Positions 39,501 to 53,200 of a stretch of DNA of 64,000 bases are shown here, one piece after another. A program made the translations under genes and the position numbers. The notes under the pieces were generated by a model. The model did no database searches. It was not told the DNA's origin and saw nothing but the letters and a program-made list of their open reading frames with translations. Positions within the stretch are counted from its first letter, which is position 1. Each line of letters begins with the position of its first letter. The stretch lies in contig CP137671.1 of NCBI GenBank assembly GCA_037976565.1, forward strand, positions 20,357,267 through 20,421,266, given 5' to 3'. The DNA is from Mesocentrotus franciscanus (taxonomy: Eukaryota; Echinodermata; Echinoidea; Camarodonta; Strongylocentrotidae).

Positions 39501-41237
39501 CAAACTTGGGTCATGGATGTATCTTGCAGAGCTAATGAACTGATTAGATTTTGGGGTCACGAGGTCAAAGGTCAAAGGTCACAGGGCTCATTGTGTATGC
39601 AAAAATAGCTTGTGATCGCGTTATCTCAAGAACCGATTGATGGATTACCGCCAAACTTGGGTCATGTATGTATCTTGCAGAGCTAATGAACTGATTAGAT
39701 TTTGGGGTCACGAGGTCAAAGGTCAAAGGTCACAGGGCTCATTATGTATGCAAAAATAGCTCGTGATCGTGTTATCTCAAGAACCGATTGATGGATTACC
39801 GCCAAACTTGGGTTATGTATGTATCTTGCAGAGCTAATGAACTGATTAGATTTTGGGGTCACGAGGTCAAAGGTCACAGGGCTCATTATGTATGCAAAAT
39901 AGCTTGTGATCACATTATCTCAAGAACCGATTGATGGATTACCGCCAAACTTGGGTCATGTATGTATCTTGCAGAGCCAATGAACTGATTAGATTTGGGG
40001 TCACGAGGTCAAAGGTCACAGGGCTCATTATGTATCCTAAAATAGCTCGTGATCGCGTTATCATTAGAACCAACAGATGGATTACAATCAAACTTGAATT
40101 TTAAAAATTGCTTCCATTTTGGTTTGTAAAATTGCTCTATGGCGGAGGCATCATCGACTGCGCGCAGTTGAAGTTCCATCTAGTTTAAACTTGGAGGGGG
40201 AGTGGTAGGGGAGGGGAGGATGTAGGCTTAATGCGAAAAGACAATACAGGATTCATAGGGTTTCTAAATCACTCTTGGTGAGACTTCTAAATCATCCAGT
40301 ATCTTGACTCCACCTTCGGTAAGTAATTTGTCGACGTTTAGCATCTGTTTTTCCCACCCTATGGGGTTGGACGTATCATTTCCTTTGTGGTCCTTCTCCA
40401 AGCCTTCCGGACTCCAGCATCTGCTTGGATGAGGTCAGATACTCTTATATCTTCTTCTAGCACCTCCTTCCATAGTATCCATTGATAATTTCCACAAAGG
40501 GAAGGGAAAGGCTAAAACTGCAAGAACATGGCATGTTCCATTGAGCATAATCATGGAAAGTCAGGGGGAAGAAATGACAGAGTTTGAGGAGCACTATTAT
40601 TTTCCAGGGTTGTATTTATGATAATTACATATTCAGGCCTCGATGTTCAATGTTGCCTGTGGAGGCTACATCTTGTTGGACATGATAATATTCTCTTTTC
40701 TACTCTAGCTTAGTTTTGAAAATATTGAAATGAGAATTAATCTTAATATTGCAGCTAGATAATATGATTAATTCAAGACTTTTTTCAAAAACTGCCACAG
40801 TGACAGCAGTCAGGTGAGAAAGTGCTCTTGAAATTTGATAACACCAATGTGACATTGATGCTTACTTGTTGTTCCTTCTGATTTTCCAAATAGCAAGCAA
40901 ACCAGAGACTGACACCAGGCATTGATATGGGTAAGCTGATGTATTTAATACCACTTTGATATTGTAGGAGACCTATGGTTGATTCTCTTGGCTCTTACTC
41001 TTTTAATGATTTGTGCCTAATGACATTAGTATAATACCTCCTCTCCTTGAACATGGTATTAGGACCTTGTAACTATTTAGAGAGCATGTCTGTAGAACAC
41101 TTTATACTAAAGACAGTCCTCTCCCAGCCCCTAAATTGTGCTCTTTTAGATGACTTGAAACTTCTGGTTATCGTATGCCAGGTGCCCTTACATGTAAGAA
41201 AGTGCAGGTTTTACCATGTTCCCAAATTTCCTTGGTC

Positions 41238-41269
<32 letters not shown>

Positions 41270-44200
41270 TTGACCTACGGAGCAGAACTCATGACCTGGC
41301 AGCCATTCCAACCAACTTTTGCTCCCTGTGCCTTATAATTTCTCTGTCAATTTTTTAACATCCTCCCATCTCTTACTCCCCAGTATGCCAAGTCATCACC
41401 ATCTACCAGTACGTCCAGCAGAACGAAGACGAACTGTCCTTCCAGAAAGGCATGGTCATCAACGTCTCAGCAAGGATGACCCTGATTGGTGGAGAGGGGA
41501 GCTCAACGGCTCCGAGGGCGTCTTCCCGTCCAATTACGTGCAGGAGCTCGGGGACAGCAAGAGTGCTCCGGCCACTGACTGTAAGTAAACACTCTCTTTG
41601 TTGCTTACCTGGCCAAAAGCCATGCTTGTGCTTGTAGATAGAAATGTAAGCCTCGTTCGGATATGACATGGCAAAGCCGCAACGCTTTTTGTTTTACATG
41701 ATGATGTGAAGTGTGATACGTTTCACAATTTTGTGTCTTATAACACAGAAGTCAGTGAATACAAGCATTAAAAAAAAAATGTTTTGTTTGTTAGTTTTTG
41801 TTTTTTACAGCGGTTTACCGTGTCATATCTGAACAAGCTGCTTTAGTTAGTTGCTTTTATGACACCTTGGGGGTGTTTCACAAAGACTAAGATCGACTTT
41901 AAGTCGGACTTAGTATAACAGGCCGTTCATGCCACTGTTTGCTCTCACCATTTACTGGCATTTGTCTTTCAAGGGACGTGGTCTCAAATCTACAGAGTTT
42001 ACATTTTTTGATAGTTCATTATTGAAGGAAAAATATTATCTAAAGATTATAATTTAGAGACCAATTGGGATAGCAACCAATGGCATGAACGGCCTGTTAT
42101 ACTTAAGTCCAACTTAAAGTCGATCTTAGTCTTTGTGAAACACCCCCCAGTACTGGTAGGATATGTTCAGTGAAACTTACTTTAGTGAACCAATCCAATC
42201 CAATCCAAATCCCAAATATTGATATAGTTCCTTTGCCTTGCAGTTTATACACAGCACTGCACACGTTGCTCCACATGCTTGTTAGTGACCACCTGTGTAT
42301 TAAGACCACAATTTGTTTCCATTGAACAAATTCATAGGGAACCTGTATAGAAAGACTATGTGTAGTTATCTCCTGGGAGTGGTCTTTATTGACAGGTCAG
42401 ACTGTACTTGCCTTAGTCAGAAACAAGTCTAATGCCTGGAGTACAAGCACATGCTGTGTTGCTTAAGTTTTGGTTAGTTGCTGTTTCTGTGAACAAGGCA
42501 GGATTTCTTTAACCACAATAATGCTGTTTAATAAGCATGTTCAACAAATTACAGTTTTGTTGGACCAATGACCTCATAATGCTTTAGTTTTTTGTATTCA
42601 TTTCGATACTAGTATTTTTCTGTGATTTTCAACTTCACTATCACACTATGTATGAGCCAAATTTTAGAATTAAAGAATAAAGAAGAGCTGTCTTTGTGTG
42701 AATAAAATATCAAATTTAGTAGACTAAACCATCTATTGTCAATAGAAGGGTTGGTATAGGAATATATTTGCATGACAGTTTGCAAGGTTTATTCCATTAG
42801 CCAGGTTGTGTAAGACAATGTGAATGTGACTTTGTCTTTAACAAGCCTCCACTAAGATATTAATCGCAGATTAAACCTTCCTGCAGTCAGTTTAGGTTCT
42901 CTTTTACTCATCTCTTGTAAGAGGTCAAAGGTGAAAGATCACAGGGTCATAAAAATGGTTAAAATCAGAAACAGAAAATATCTTATTACTGTGACAACTC
43001 AAGAAAACTAAACTAGTATCACCCAAACTGGGCTCAAGTATGTACGAGCTTAGAAATATGAAATGAAGAGTTTGGGTTCATAAGGTCAAATGTTACAGGT
43101 CACAGGATCATTGATCATGACAGTCAGAGGGATATTGGAGACAAAGTTGCATTGATATTGTCTTATAGGACCTGGTGCCAATATTAGGTTCTTTCTTTAG
43201 TTTCCATCACTGCTATTTATGCCAGAGGCAATTCTGTTATCACTGCTTCCCTTGATTTACCGAGTATACTCTCAAGAGTAAAATCTGTATTGAAAAGCAT
43301 AGAAATCCAAAAGCAATTAGTATTCAAGCTAAATAGTTGGCTATATGACAGACATGACAATGCAGTACATTTCATTTAGACAAGCCCCTATAACCTAGAC
43401 ACTTGCACAGTATTCTCTTCGTCTGCTGAGAGTCCGAAGGATTTTTTGCAGTGCTTTCATGTGCTATTCTGCACAAATTTGCTGTGAATGCCATGTTTGC
43501 ATTTCTAATGTTCTTTCTTTCTTTCTTTCTATCAAGTTGATATTATGTCTTGCCAGTCGAGATTATCTCTTACATACCAGGGCAACTTTTGTCTGCAAAG
43601 CGTGCTTGATGCATGACTTACACTGCTTTCCCATCATAATTGCTTGTATGTTAGATTTTCTGTAGAAGAGCTTGTAGGGGATGGTTGTAAAAGATGAGAG
43701 AAGCGAGACCTGTGTTTCCCAATTCCTCTCCGTACATTTACCCCCCTCTCCTTTTTCACTGTCAAATAAGCCAACCCATGCTCTAAAACCATTTTGTTCT
43801 TTCATCTTCTCTGCTTCCTTCCACCCCACTAGAACCAAGTACCCTGGTCTCTAAGAATAGCACTCTTCCACTCTTACAAGAGCATTTAAAGACCCACTAC
43901 CAAACTTAAACTTGGATTGTGAAATTGAGACTGGTGCAAAAACCCTTCTTCAGAAGTATTTGGATATACAACTCAACTAGTGACACTGAGGTGGGATTGA
44001 TACCAGTCTGGGACTCATCTTGATGGCATCTTCTCTTTTTAAAACTTACTTTGGATCGTCTATACCAACGTGGTTTTATCTTAATCATGTAATTGCTTAA
44101 AGATGGAGTAATTGTGTATAATTCGAGTTGTGTTTGGTAGTGGGTCTTAGTTGCTCTTGTACGTTCCCATTCTCTTGCGCTAGTAGCCAGTGATAGAGTT

Positions 44201-47200
44201 AGCTAGGTCTCGCCTTAGACTAAGTTTCTTGATACAGGAACTATCCCAAACAACTAGCAGATCTGGGGGTGTTTCATGAAACAATTAGTCAGCGGTTTTC
44301 ACCAAGTAATATCCTTTTCACCGACAATTTTATTGTCACCGACTATTTTCCAGGCCTCTGATTGGTCAAATTTAGTCAGCTGACAGTTGTCGGTGGACAA
44401 ATGTTGATGAAACGCCCCCCTGTATGAAGCTGAGGCAGTCCAACTAGACAGGACGTGAAAGCAAATAACTAACCTGAAACCCACTACCAAGCATAAGATT
44501 TTTGCCTTTGTATTTATGGTTATTTTGCTATTAAAGATAAAGTCACATTAATGTCACATTAATGCATTTTGAAAGAAACAGTTTTGCAGCACATTTGAAA
44601 AGTTTGCTTGTGTGGTACATAAGAAATATTTTACATTGTGAGGTTATGGAATCATAAAAAATATGGAAAATTGACTCAAATTTGCTGAAATTAACATAGA
44701 CTGAAGAGCAAGTTGTTCACAGAAATAGAATGTAGGCCTTTGAGGCATGACAGTTTGGTCCACACTTATAGACTATTTCTAGTCATTTGTTTTTACTTTG
44801 AGGGTAGTCTCTTTCATTAGACAATGATCTGATAATATTCTTTTACAAAGGAATGCATTGAAGCTCAGAATTCTTTTTCACCTTTACTAGAACTCAGCCA
44901 TCTCTTTAATTCAAATTTCTTACTTTCAAGTATGTATGTGTGCAAATATAGAATAGGAGCAAAAGGTATATTTGGCAAAATGAAAGTGTATCATTGCATT
45001 GTTGTGCTATGTGCTACTTTATATGTACCTACACGTATTGTTATTTGACAAAAAGTTGAAGTGTAAGAGATGTAAAGTATTAACAGTGTTCAGATGTATT
45101 CCCCTTTTACTGCCATTGAGGACTAACATTGTTTGGTCAGTGCTAATGTAGTCTTTGGGTTATTAAGAGTGGTAGAAATGGAGTTGCGTAAATGGTGACA
45201 AATAGGGCATTTTTCGTGATTTGTACAACTTCTAGCCGTGTTCAAAAGTATTTCCTCTTGGCTTGAATATGGGGTTAGCAGTGTTTGTCGTAGTGTGTCT
45301 TTTAATCAGGTGTTATAATGGTTTTTATACAAAGAACAATAGAACTTAAAAAATTATTGGTATTGAATGATATTGTATCTAGCTTGTGAGGTAGGTAAAG
45401 TGTTTTGTCCATTTTAATTGTATACTTGAAAAGAAATTATCACCAATATTTTATAATTTGAGAAATTTGTAAAGTAATATATTGCATTTTTTTTAATTTG
45501 CCATTCCATTCAGTAATTGCTGAAATAATGTATTGAAAAAACAAAGACTTTAAATTGTTGAAAACTTTAAAGAATCTGTAGATGTGCTAGTACACTGAAG
45601 AATATTATTCGTTAATTAAGATTGTGTTTTCATGGTATCATTGTATGCTAGAACCTCTTGCAAAACATGCAGATATTGGATAAGCATTCATTAGAAAACC
45701 TATATCACCAGCATTTACTAATTCACATAGTTTGTCTGTTTGGAGCCAGAAGGGTATTAACTCATATACGTTAACGCAGAGTTAACGCCCTTATGGCTTT
45801 GAACGTAAGGTTTGTACATGTACTTATATTTGTATTGTGTACAATCAGAGTAGTTGTGAATGTACTTAGCTTTGTGCTCAGCTGATATGGCCAGTAGTAC
45901 TGAACTCGACCCTCGACCCTTAGAGAAATTCCTTGAAGAAAAAATAGACAAATGGTCATCCTCACAAATCTGCAACTAAACCCCTTTTTCAAAAGTTTGG
46001 AAACTCAAGTTTGATTGATTATATCTCTCTTGTTATGGCATAATCATTGCTATACTTTAATAGTATCATTAGAAAGTGTGTTTATTCCTCTTAAAATGAT
46101 ACCCCATTTGTTATTAATTTTCAGTCAGTCATGGAATATGCATTGCATCAAAATAAGGGACAAGGTCAAAAGTGAAAAGTTCCAAAATGCACTGCTCTAG
46201 TTCAGCTGTGCATTCTTCTTTCTTTGAAGAGTGTAGGGCTGCTGTGTAGTGCACTGCATAACGATATCAGTGCCTACCAGTGCATTGTACAACTTACAAC
46301 TTTTGAGCCTGTCCACTATTTTGATGTACTGCTCCATTCCATGGCTACAAAATCATAACAAATATGGTATCATTTTAAAGAGGAATGAAGTTAATGAACA
46401 TACTTTCTAATGATAGTAAAACAAAGCCATAATCATCCCAGGACAAGGGCGATATAATCGATCAAACTTGATTTTCCAAACTTTTTTTTGAGGGGTTTAA
46501 AAACATACACATTTTGGTAACCTTCTTTGTCTTCCAATGAAAGTGACTATTAACAGTAATTGCTGCTAGCTACATTTATATGAAAACTAATTTGATCTGT
46601 CAAATTTTCCTCATAGTATGAATTTATTTTAATTATTATGAATTATTAGAGATATCAAATATCTTTGATACCGGACAGGTATTTGTTTAAAGTACATTGT
46701 TTGTTTGCTTTTGTTTTGTTTTTTTTTTTTTTTTTTTGGGGGTCATTACTTTGGTATTTCCCCCCATTCCAAATTTATAAACCTGAAGTACAGACCTAGT
46801 ATATATATATCATGGCCAGTACTGATGCTCTTCCATTATCTAAAGTATGTCTTTGATTGATTTATTTTAATATTCATTTTTGTTTTTTATTTGATTCGGA
46901 TTTTATATCCCATTGTACCTAATAGTATAACATAGTAGGATACCAGAAGTAGGTGTAATAATATAGCTTTTGAAAAGGACAGTTAGCTTAAAGCTAATGT
47001 GTTTTATGAAGCCTCAAAAAATGTCAGGTTTCTTTCGACATGGTCCAAACATTTTCGGNNNNNNNNNNNNNNNNNNNNNNNNNNNNNNNNNNNNNNNNNN
47101 NNNNNNNNNNNNNNNNNNNNNNNNNNNNNNNNNNNNNNNNNNNNNNNNNNNNNNNNNNNNNNNNNNNNNNNNNNNNNNNNNNNNNNNNNNNNNNNNNNNN

Positions 47201-50200
47201 NNNNNNNNNNNNNNNNNNNNNNNNNNNNNNNNNNNNNNNNNNNNNNNNNNNNNNNNNNNNNNNNNNNNNNNNNNNNNNNNNNNNNNNNNNNNNNNNNNNN
47301 NNNNNNNNNNNNNNNNNNNNNNNNNNNNNNNNNNNNNNNNNNNNNNNNNNNNNNNNNNNNNNNNNNNNNNNNNNNNNNNNNNNNNNNNNNNNNNNNNNNN
47401 NNNNNNNNNNNNNNNNNNNNNNNNNNNNNNNNNNNNNNNNNNNNNNNNNNNNNNNNNNNNNNNNNNNNNNNNNNNNNNNNNNNNNNNNNNNNNNNNNNNN
47501 NNNNNNNNNNNNNNNNNNNNNNNNNNNNNNNNNNNNNNNNNNNNNNNNNNNNNNNNNNTCAAGTATGTACGAGCTTAGAAATATGAAATGAAGAGTTTGG
47601 GTTCATAAGGTCAAATGTTACAGGTCACAGGATCATTGATCATGACAGTCAGAGGGATATTGGAGACAAAGTTGCATTGATATTGTCTTATAGGACCTGG
47701 TGCCAATATTAGGTTCTTTCTTTAGTTTCCATCACTGCTATTTATGCTAGAGGCAATTCTGTTATCACTGCTTCCCTTGAATACCGAGTATACTCTCAAG
47801 AGTAAAATCTGTATTGAAAAGCATAGAAATCCAAAAGCAATTAGTATTCAAGCTAAATAGTTGGCTATATGACAGACATGACAATGCAGTACATTTCATT
47901 TAGACAAGCCCCTATAACCTAGACACTCCCCTATAACCTAGACACTTGCACAGTATTCTCTTCATCTGCTGAGAGTCCAAGGATTTTTTTAGTGCTTTCA
48001 TGTGCTATTCTGCACAAATTTGCTGTGAATGCCATGTTTGCATTTCTAATGTTCTTTCTTTCTTTCTTTCTATCAAGTTGATATTATGTCTTGCCAGTCG
48101 AGATTATCTCTTACATACCAGGGCAACTTTTGTCTGCAAAGCGTGCTTGATGCATGACTTGTACTGCTTTGCCATAATTGCTTGTATGTTAGATTTTCTG
48201 TAGAAGAGCTTGTAGGGGATGGTTGTAAAAGATGAGAGAAGCGAGACCTGTGTTTCCCAATTCCTCTCCGTACATTTACCCCCTCTCCTTTTTCACTGTC
48301 AAATAAGCCAACCCATGCTCTAAAACCATTTTGTTCTTTCATCTTCTCTGCTTCCTTCCACCCCCACTAGAACCAAGTACCCTGGTCTCTAAGAATAGCA
48401 CTCTTCCACTCTTACAAGAGCATTTAAAGACCCACTACCAAACTTAAACTTGGATTGTGAAATTGAGACTGGTGCAAAAACCCTTCTTCAGAAGTATTTG
48501 GATATACAACTCAACTAGTGACACTGAGGTGGGATTGATACCAGTCTGGGACTCATCTTGATGGCATCTTTCTTTTTTAAAACTTACTTTGGATCGTCTA
48601 TACCAACGTGGTTTTATCTTAATCATGTAATTGCTTAAAGATGGAGTAATTGTGTATAATCCGAGTTGTGTTTGGTAGTGGGTCTTAGTTGCTCTTGTAC
48701 GCTCCCATTCTCTTGCGCTAGTAGCCAGTGATAGAGTTAGCTAGGTCTCGCCTTAGACTAAGTTTCTTGATACAGGAACTATCCCAAACAACTAGCAGAT
48801 CTGGGGGGTGTTTCATGAAACAATTAGTCAGCGGTTTTCACCAAGTAATATCCTTTTCACCGACAATTTTATTGTCACCGACTATTTTCCAGGCCTCTGA
48901 TTGGTCAAATTTAGTCAGCTGACAGTTGTCGGTGGACAAATGTTGATGAAACGCCCCCCTGTATGAAGCTGAGGCAGTCCAACTAGACAGGACGTGAAAG
49001 CAAATAACTAACCTGAAACCCACTACCAAGCATAAGATTTTTGCCTTTGTATTTATGGTTATTTTGCTATTAAAGATAAAGTCACATTAATGTCACATTA
49101 ATGCATTTTGAAAGAAACAGTTTTGCAGCACATTTGAAAAGTTTGCTTGTGTGGTATAAGAAATATTTTACATTGTGAGGTTATGGAATCATAAAAAATA
49201 TGGAAAATTGACTCAAATTTGCTGAAATTAACATAGACTGAAGAGCAAGTTGTTCACAGAAATAGAATGTAGGCCTTTGAGGCATGACAGTTTGGTCCAC
49301 ACTTATAGACTATTTCTAGTCATTTGTTTTTACTTTGAGGGTAGTCTCTTTCATTAGACAATGATCTGATAATATTCTTTTACAAAGGAATGCATTGAAG
49401 CTCAGAATTTTTTTCACCTTTACTAGAACTCAGCCATCTCTTTAATTCAAATTTCTTACTTTCAAGTATGTATGTGTGCAAATATAGAATAGGAGCAAAA
49501 GGTATATTTGGCAAAATGAAAGTGTATCATTGCATTGTTGTGCTATGTGCTACTTTATATGTACCTACACGTATTGTTATTTGACAAAAAGTTGAAGTGT
49601 AAGAGATGTAAAGTATTAACAGTGTTCAGATGTATTCCCTTTACTGCCATTGAGGACTAACATTGTTTGGTCAGTGCTAATGTAGTCTTTGGGTTATTAA
49701 GAGTGGTAGAAATGGAGTTGCGTAAATGGTGACAAATAGGGCATTTTTCGTGATTTGTACAACTTCTAGCCGTGTTCAAAAGTATTTCCTCTTGGCTTGA
49801 ATATGGGGTTAGCAGTGTTTGTCGTAGTGTGTCTTTTAATCAGGTGTTATAATGGTTTTTATACAAAGAACAATAGAACTTAAAAAATTATTGGTATTGA
49901 ATGATATTGTATCTAGCTTGTGAGGTAGGTAAAGTGTTTTGTCCATTTTAATTGTATACTTGAAAAGAAATTATCACCAATATTTTATAATTTGAGAAAT
50001 TTGTAAAGTAATATATTGCATTTTTTTTAATTTGCCATTCCATTCAGTAATTGCTGAAATAATGTATTGAAAAAACAAAGACTTTAAATTGTTGAAAACT
50101 TTAAAGAATCTGTAGATGTGCTAGTACACTGAAGAATATTATTCGTTAATTAAGATTGTGTTTTCATGGTATCATTGTATGCTAGAACCTCTTGCAAAAC

Positions 50201-53200
50201 ATGCAGATATTGGATAAGCATTCATTAGAAAACCTATATCACCAGCATTTACTAATTCACATAGTTTGTCTGTTTGGAGCCAGAAGGGTATTAACTCATA
50301 TACGTTAACGCAGAGTTAACGCCCTTATGGCTTTGAACGTAAGGTTTGTACATGTACTTATATTTGTATTGTGTACAATCAGAGTAGTTGTGAATGTACT
50401 TAGCTTTGTGCTCAGCTGATATGGCCAGTAGTACTGAACTCGACCCGACCTTAGAGAAATTCCTTGAAGAAAAATAGACAAATGGTCATCCTCACAAATC
50501 TGCAACTAACCCCTTTTTCAAAAGTTTGGAAACTCAAGTTTGATTGATTATATCTCTCTTGTTATGGCATAATCATTGCTATACTTTAATAGTATCATTA
50601 GAAAGTGTGTTTATTCCTCTTAAAATGATACCCCATTTGTTATGATGTTTCAGCCATGGAATGTGCATTACATCAGAATAAGGGGCAAGGTCAAAAGTGA
50701 AAAGTTGCAAAATGCACTGCTCTAGTTCAGCTGTGCATTCTTCTTTCTTTGAAGAGTGTAGGGCTGCTGTGTAGTGCACTGCATAACGATATCAGTGCCT
50801 ACCAGTGCATTGTACAACTTACCACTTTTGAGCCTGTCCACTATTTTGATGTACTGCTCCATTCCATGGCTACAAAGTCATAACAAATATGGTATCATTT
50901 TAAAGAGGAATGAAGTTAATAAACATACTTGCTAATGATAGTAAAACAAAGCCATAATCATCCCAGGACAAGGGCGATATAATCGATCAAACTTGATTTT
51001 CCAAACTTTTTTTTGAGGGGTTTAAAAACATACACACATTTTGGTAACCTTCTTTTGTCTTCCAATGAAAGTGACTATTAACAGTAATTGCTGCTAGCTA
51101 CATTTATATGAAAACTAATTTGATCTGTCAAATTTTCCTCATAGTATGAATTTATTTTAATTATTATGAATTATTAGAGATATCAAATATCTTTGATACA
51201 GTACAGGTATTTGTTGAAAGTACATTGTTTTTTGTTTTTTGTTTTTGCTTTTTTTTCTGTTATATTTGGTCATTACTTTGGTATTTCCCCCCATTCCAAA
51301 TATGTAAACCTGAAGTACAGACCTAGTATATGTATATCATGGCCAGTACTGATGCTCTTCCATTATCTAAAGTATGTCTTTGAATGATTGATTTATTTTA
51401 ATATTCATTTTTGTTTTTTATTTGATTTGGATTATATATCCCATTGTACCTAATAGTATGACATGGTAAGATACCAGGAAGTGTAGATGTTATATAGTCT
51501 TTTGGAAAAGGACAGTTAGCTTAAAGCTAATGTACAGTTTTTATGAAGCCCTCAAAAAAAAATGTCAGGTTTCTTTGGACATGGTCCAAACATTTACGGA
51601 TGGAACTTTGTGGACATATATCATCTAGTGAATAGATACACCACAGATTGTTGAACTACAAGTAGAGCCAATGTTGTGAAACAAATATGAACAAAAAGAT
51701 TCTAATTCCACCATAGATACCAGTACCGGTATGCATACTTCAGAGATGTATTTATATTGCCCTTTTTAACCCTGTAGAACTCTGCCCAGCCATCATTATC
51801 AATCAACAGGCTTCCAAGGTACATATGGACATGGTCCAAACATTTTCGGACGGAAATTTGTAAAGAACTTCTATGCAATTTACATTCAACATTAATACAT
51901 TCAAGACAATATCACAGTGAGATTGAACGCACAATGTATTGATATTGCTGACAGTATTCTACAGAATTCAAAATAGAAAATTGTGATACAAAAATACTCT
52001 CAATTTTAATAGACATAGATATATACATATACGTGCACCTATAGAATATTGATGGTGTGATTATTTACAAGGAATCACCGATCTGTTTGAATTTAGAAAG
52101 CCAGATTCTACATCTATATCGAGAGATAACTTTTCAGAATAGGAATACATGTATCATTATGAGAGAGAGCTACATTCAACAATCACAGAGTAACTTTTTT
52201 TTTCTTCTAAAGAGCTGAGTGCAATCTTTTATGTGTGTGTCAAATATAAATGGGGTATTGGTTAGATTAAAGAAAACTTGCATTATGTAGCCGAGGCTGG
52301 CATTATTTTGATTGATTTATTGATTGATATACCAGTATTGACTCTGCAGCTATATATATTTTGGAGGGTGTACATTTTTGTACAGATTTATGTACAAACA
52401 GTACTGGGTATATATAATTGTTTTTTGTTTTAGGGGTGTAGATATTTATTTAATTATTATTTCACTTACCGGTACACACAAAGAGTACCCAGTGTGAAAT
52501 ACACACACACATACTATAGTATCCATTCTCAAATTGTAATAAGTCTTTATTTGATTCTTAGATATCTTCTTTTTTTATCATGCCATGGTAATGCACCCAG
52601 TATATTCTTCAAGACATTGAAGTACATTAGTATATGCAATATAGGATAATGATAATAATAATAATAATAATATATGAGATGTGTAAGGCGCCGATTCTAC
52701 TTGAAATCAAATGCACAAGGCGCACTGTGTAACAAAAAACTAAAAAGAGATCACATAAAAACATCTGCATTATAAACAATGAAACAGAAGTAACATGGAA
52801 CAAATTAACGGAATGCCGAATGAGATAGATACGTTTTAAGATTATTTTTAAATGCTTCAACTGATCTGCTAGTATGACCCTCACGAGGGAGGGCATTCCA
52901 TTCCATAATGCTCAGTCTAGTTTGGATTTTTAGATATTGTTGAATACCCGCAAGAAGACAATTACTGCCGTTCATATACATAGCCCTTACAGCCTTCATG
53001 TGGCAGCCAATGAGTAAAATCCCTTCCGTACTGGTACTTGAAAACAAAATAGAGACCATCATCTTTTGCTTGCCACAGTTTTATGAGGAATTCTTTGGTA
53101 TGAATTTTTAGAATTTTGATGTATAGAATGAGTAGATAGATGATATATTATATTTACTTTTAGAATATATATCATATAAATAGTTTATTGTGGGTACCTT

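Noticed and set aside
39307..40050. Regular ~150-bp repeats, considered as a CRISPR-like or satellite array
   Set aside because: Units are contiguous with no unique spacers, sit in an animal intron, and belong to a dispersed element with a second copy.
46970..47591. Open frames of ~180-200 codons
   Set aside because: They consist of translated N from the assembly gap.
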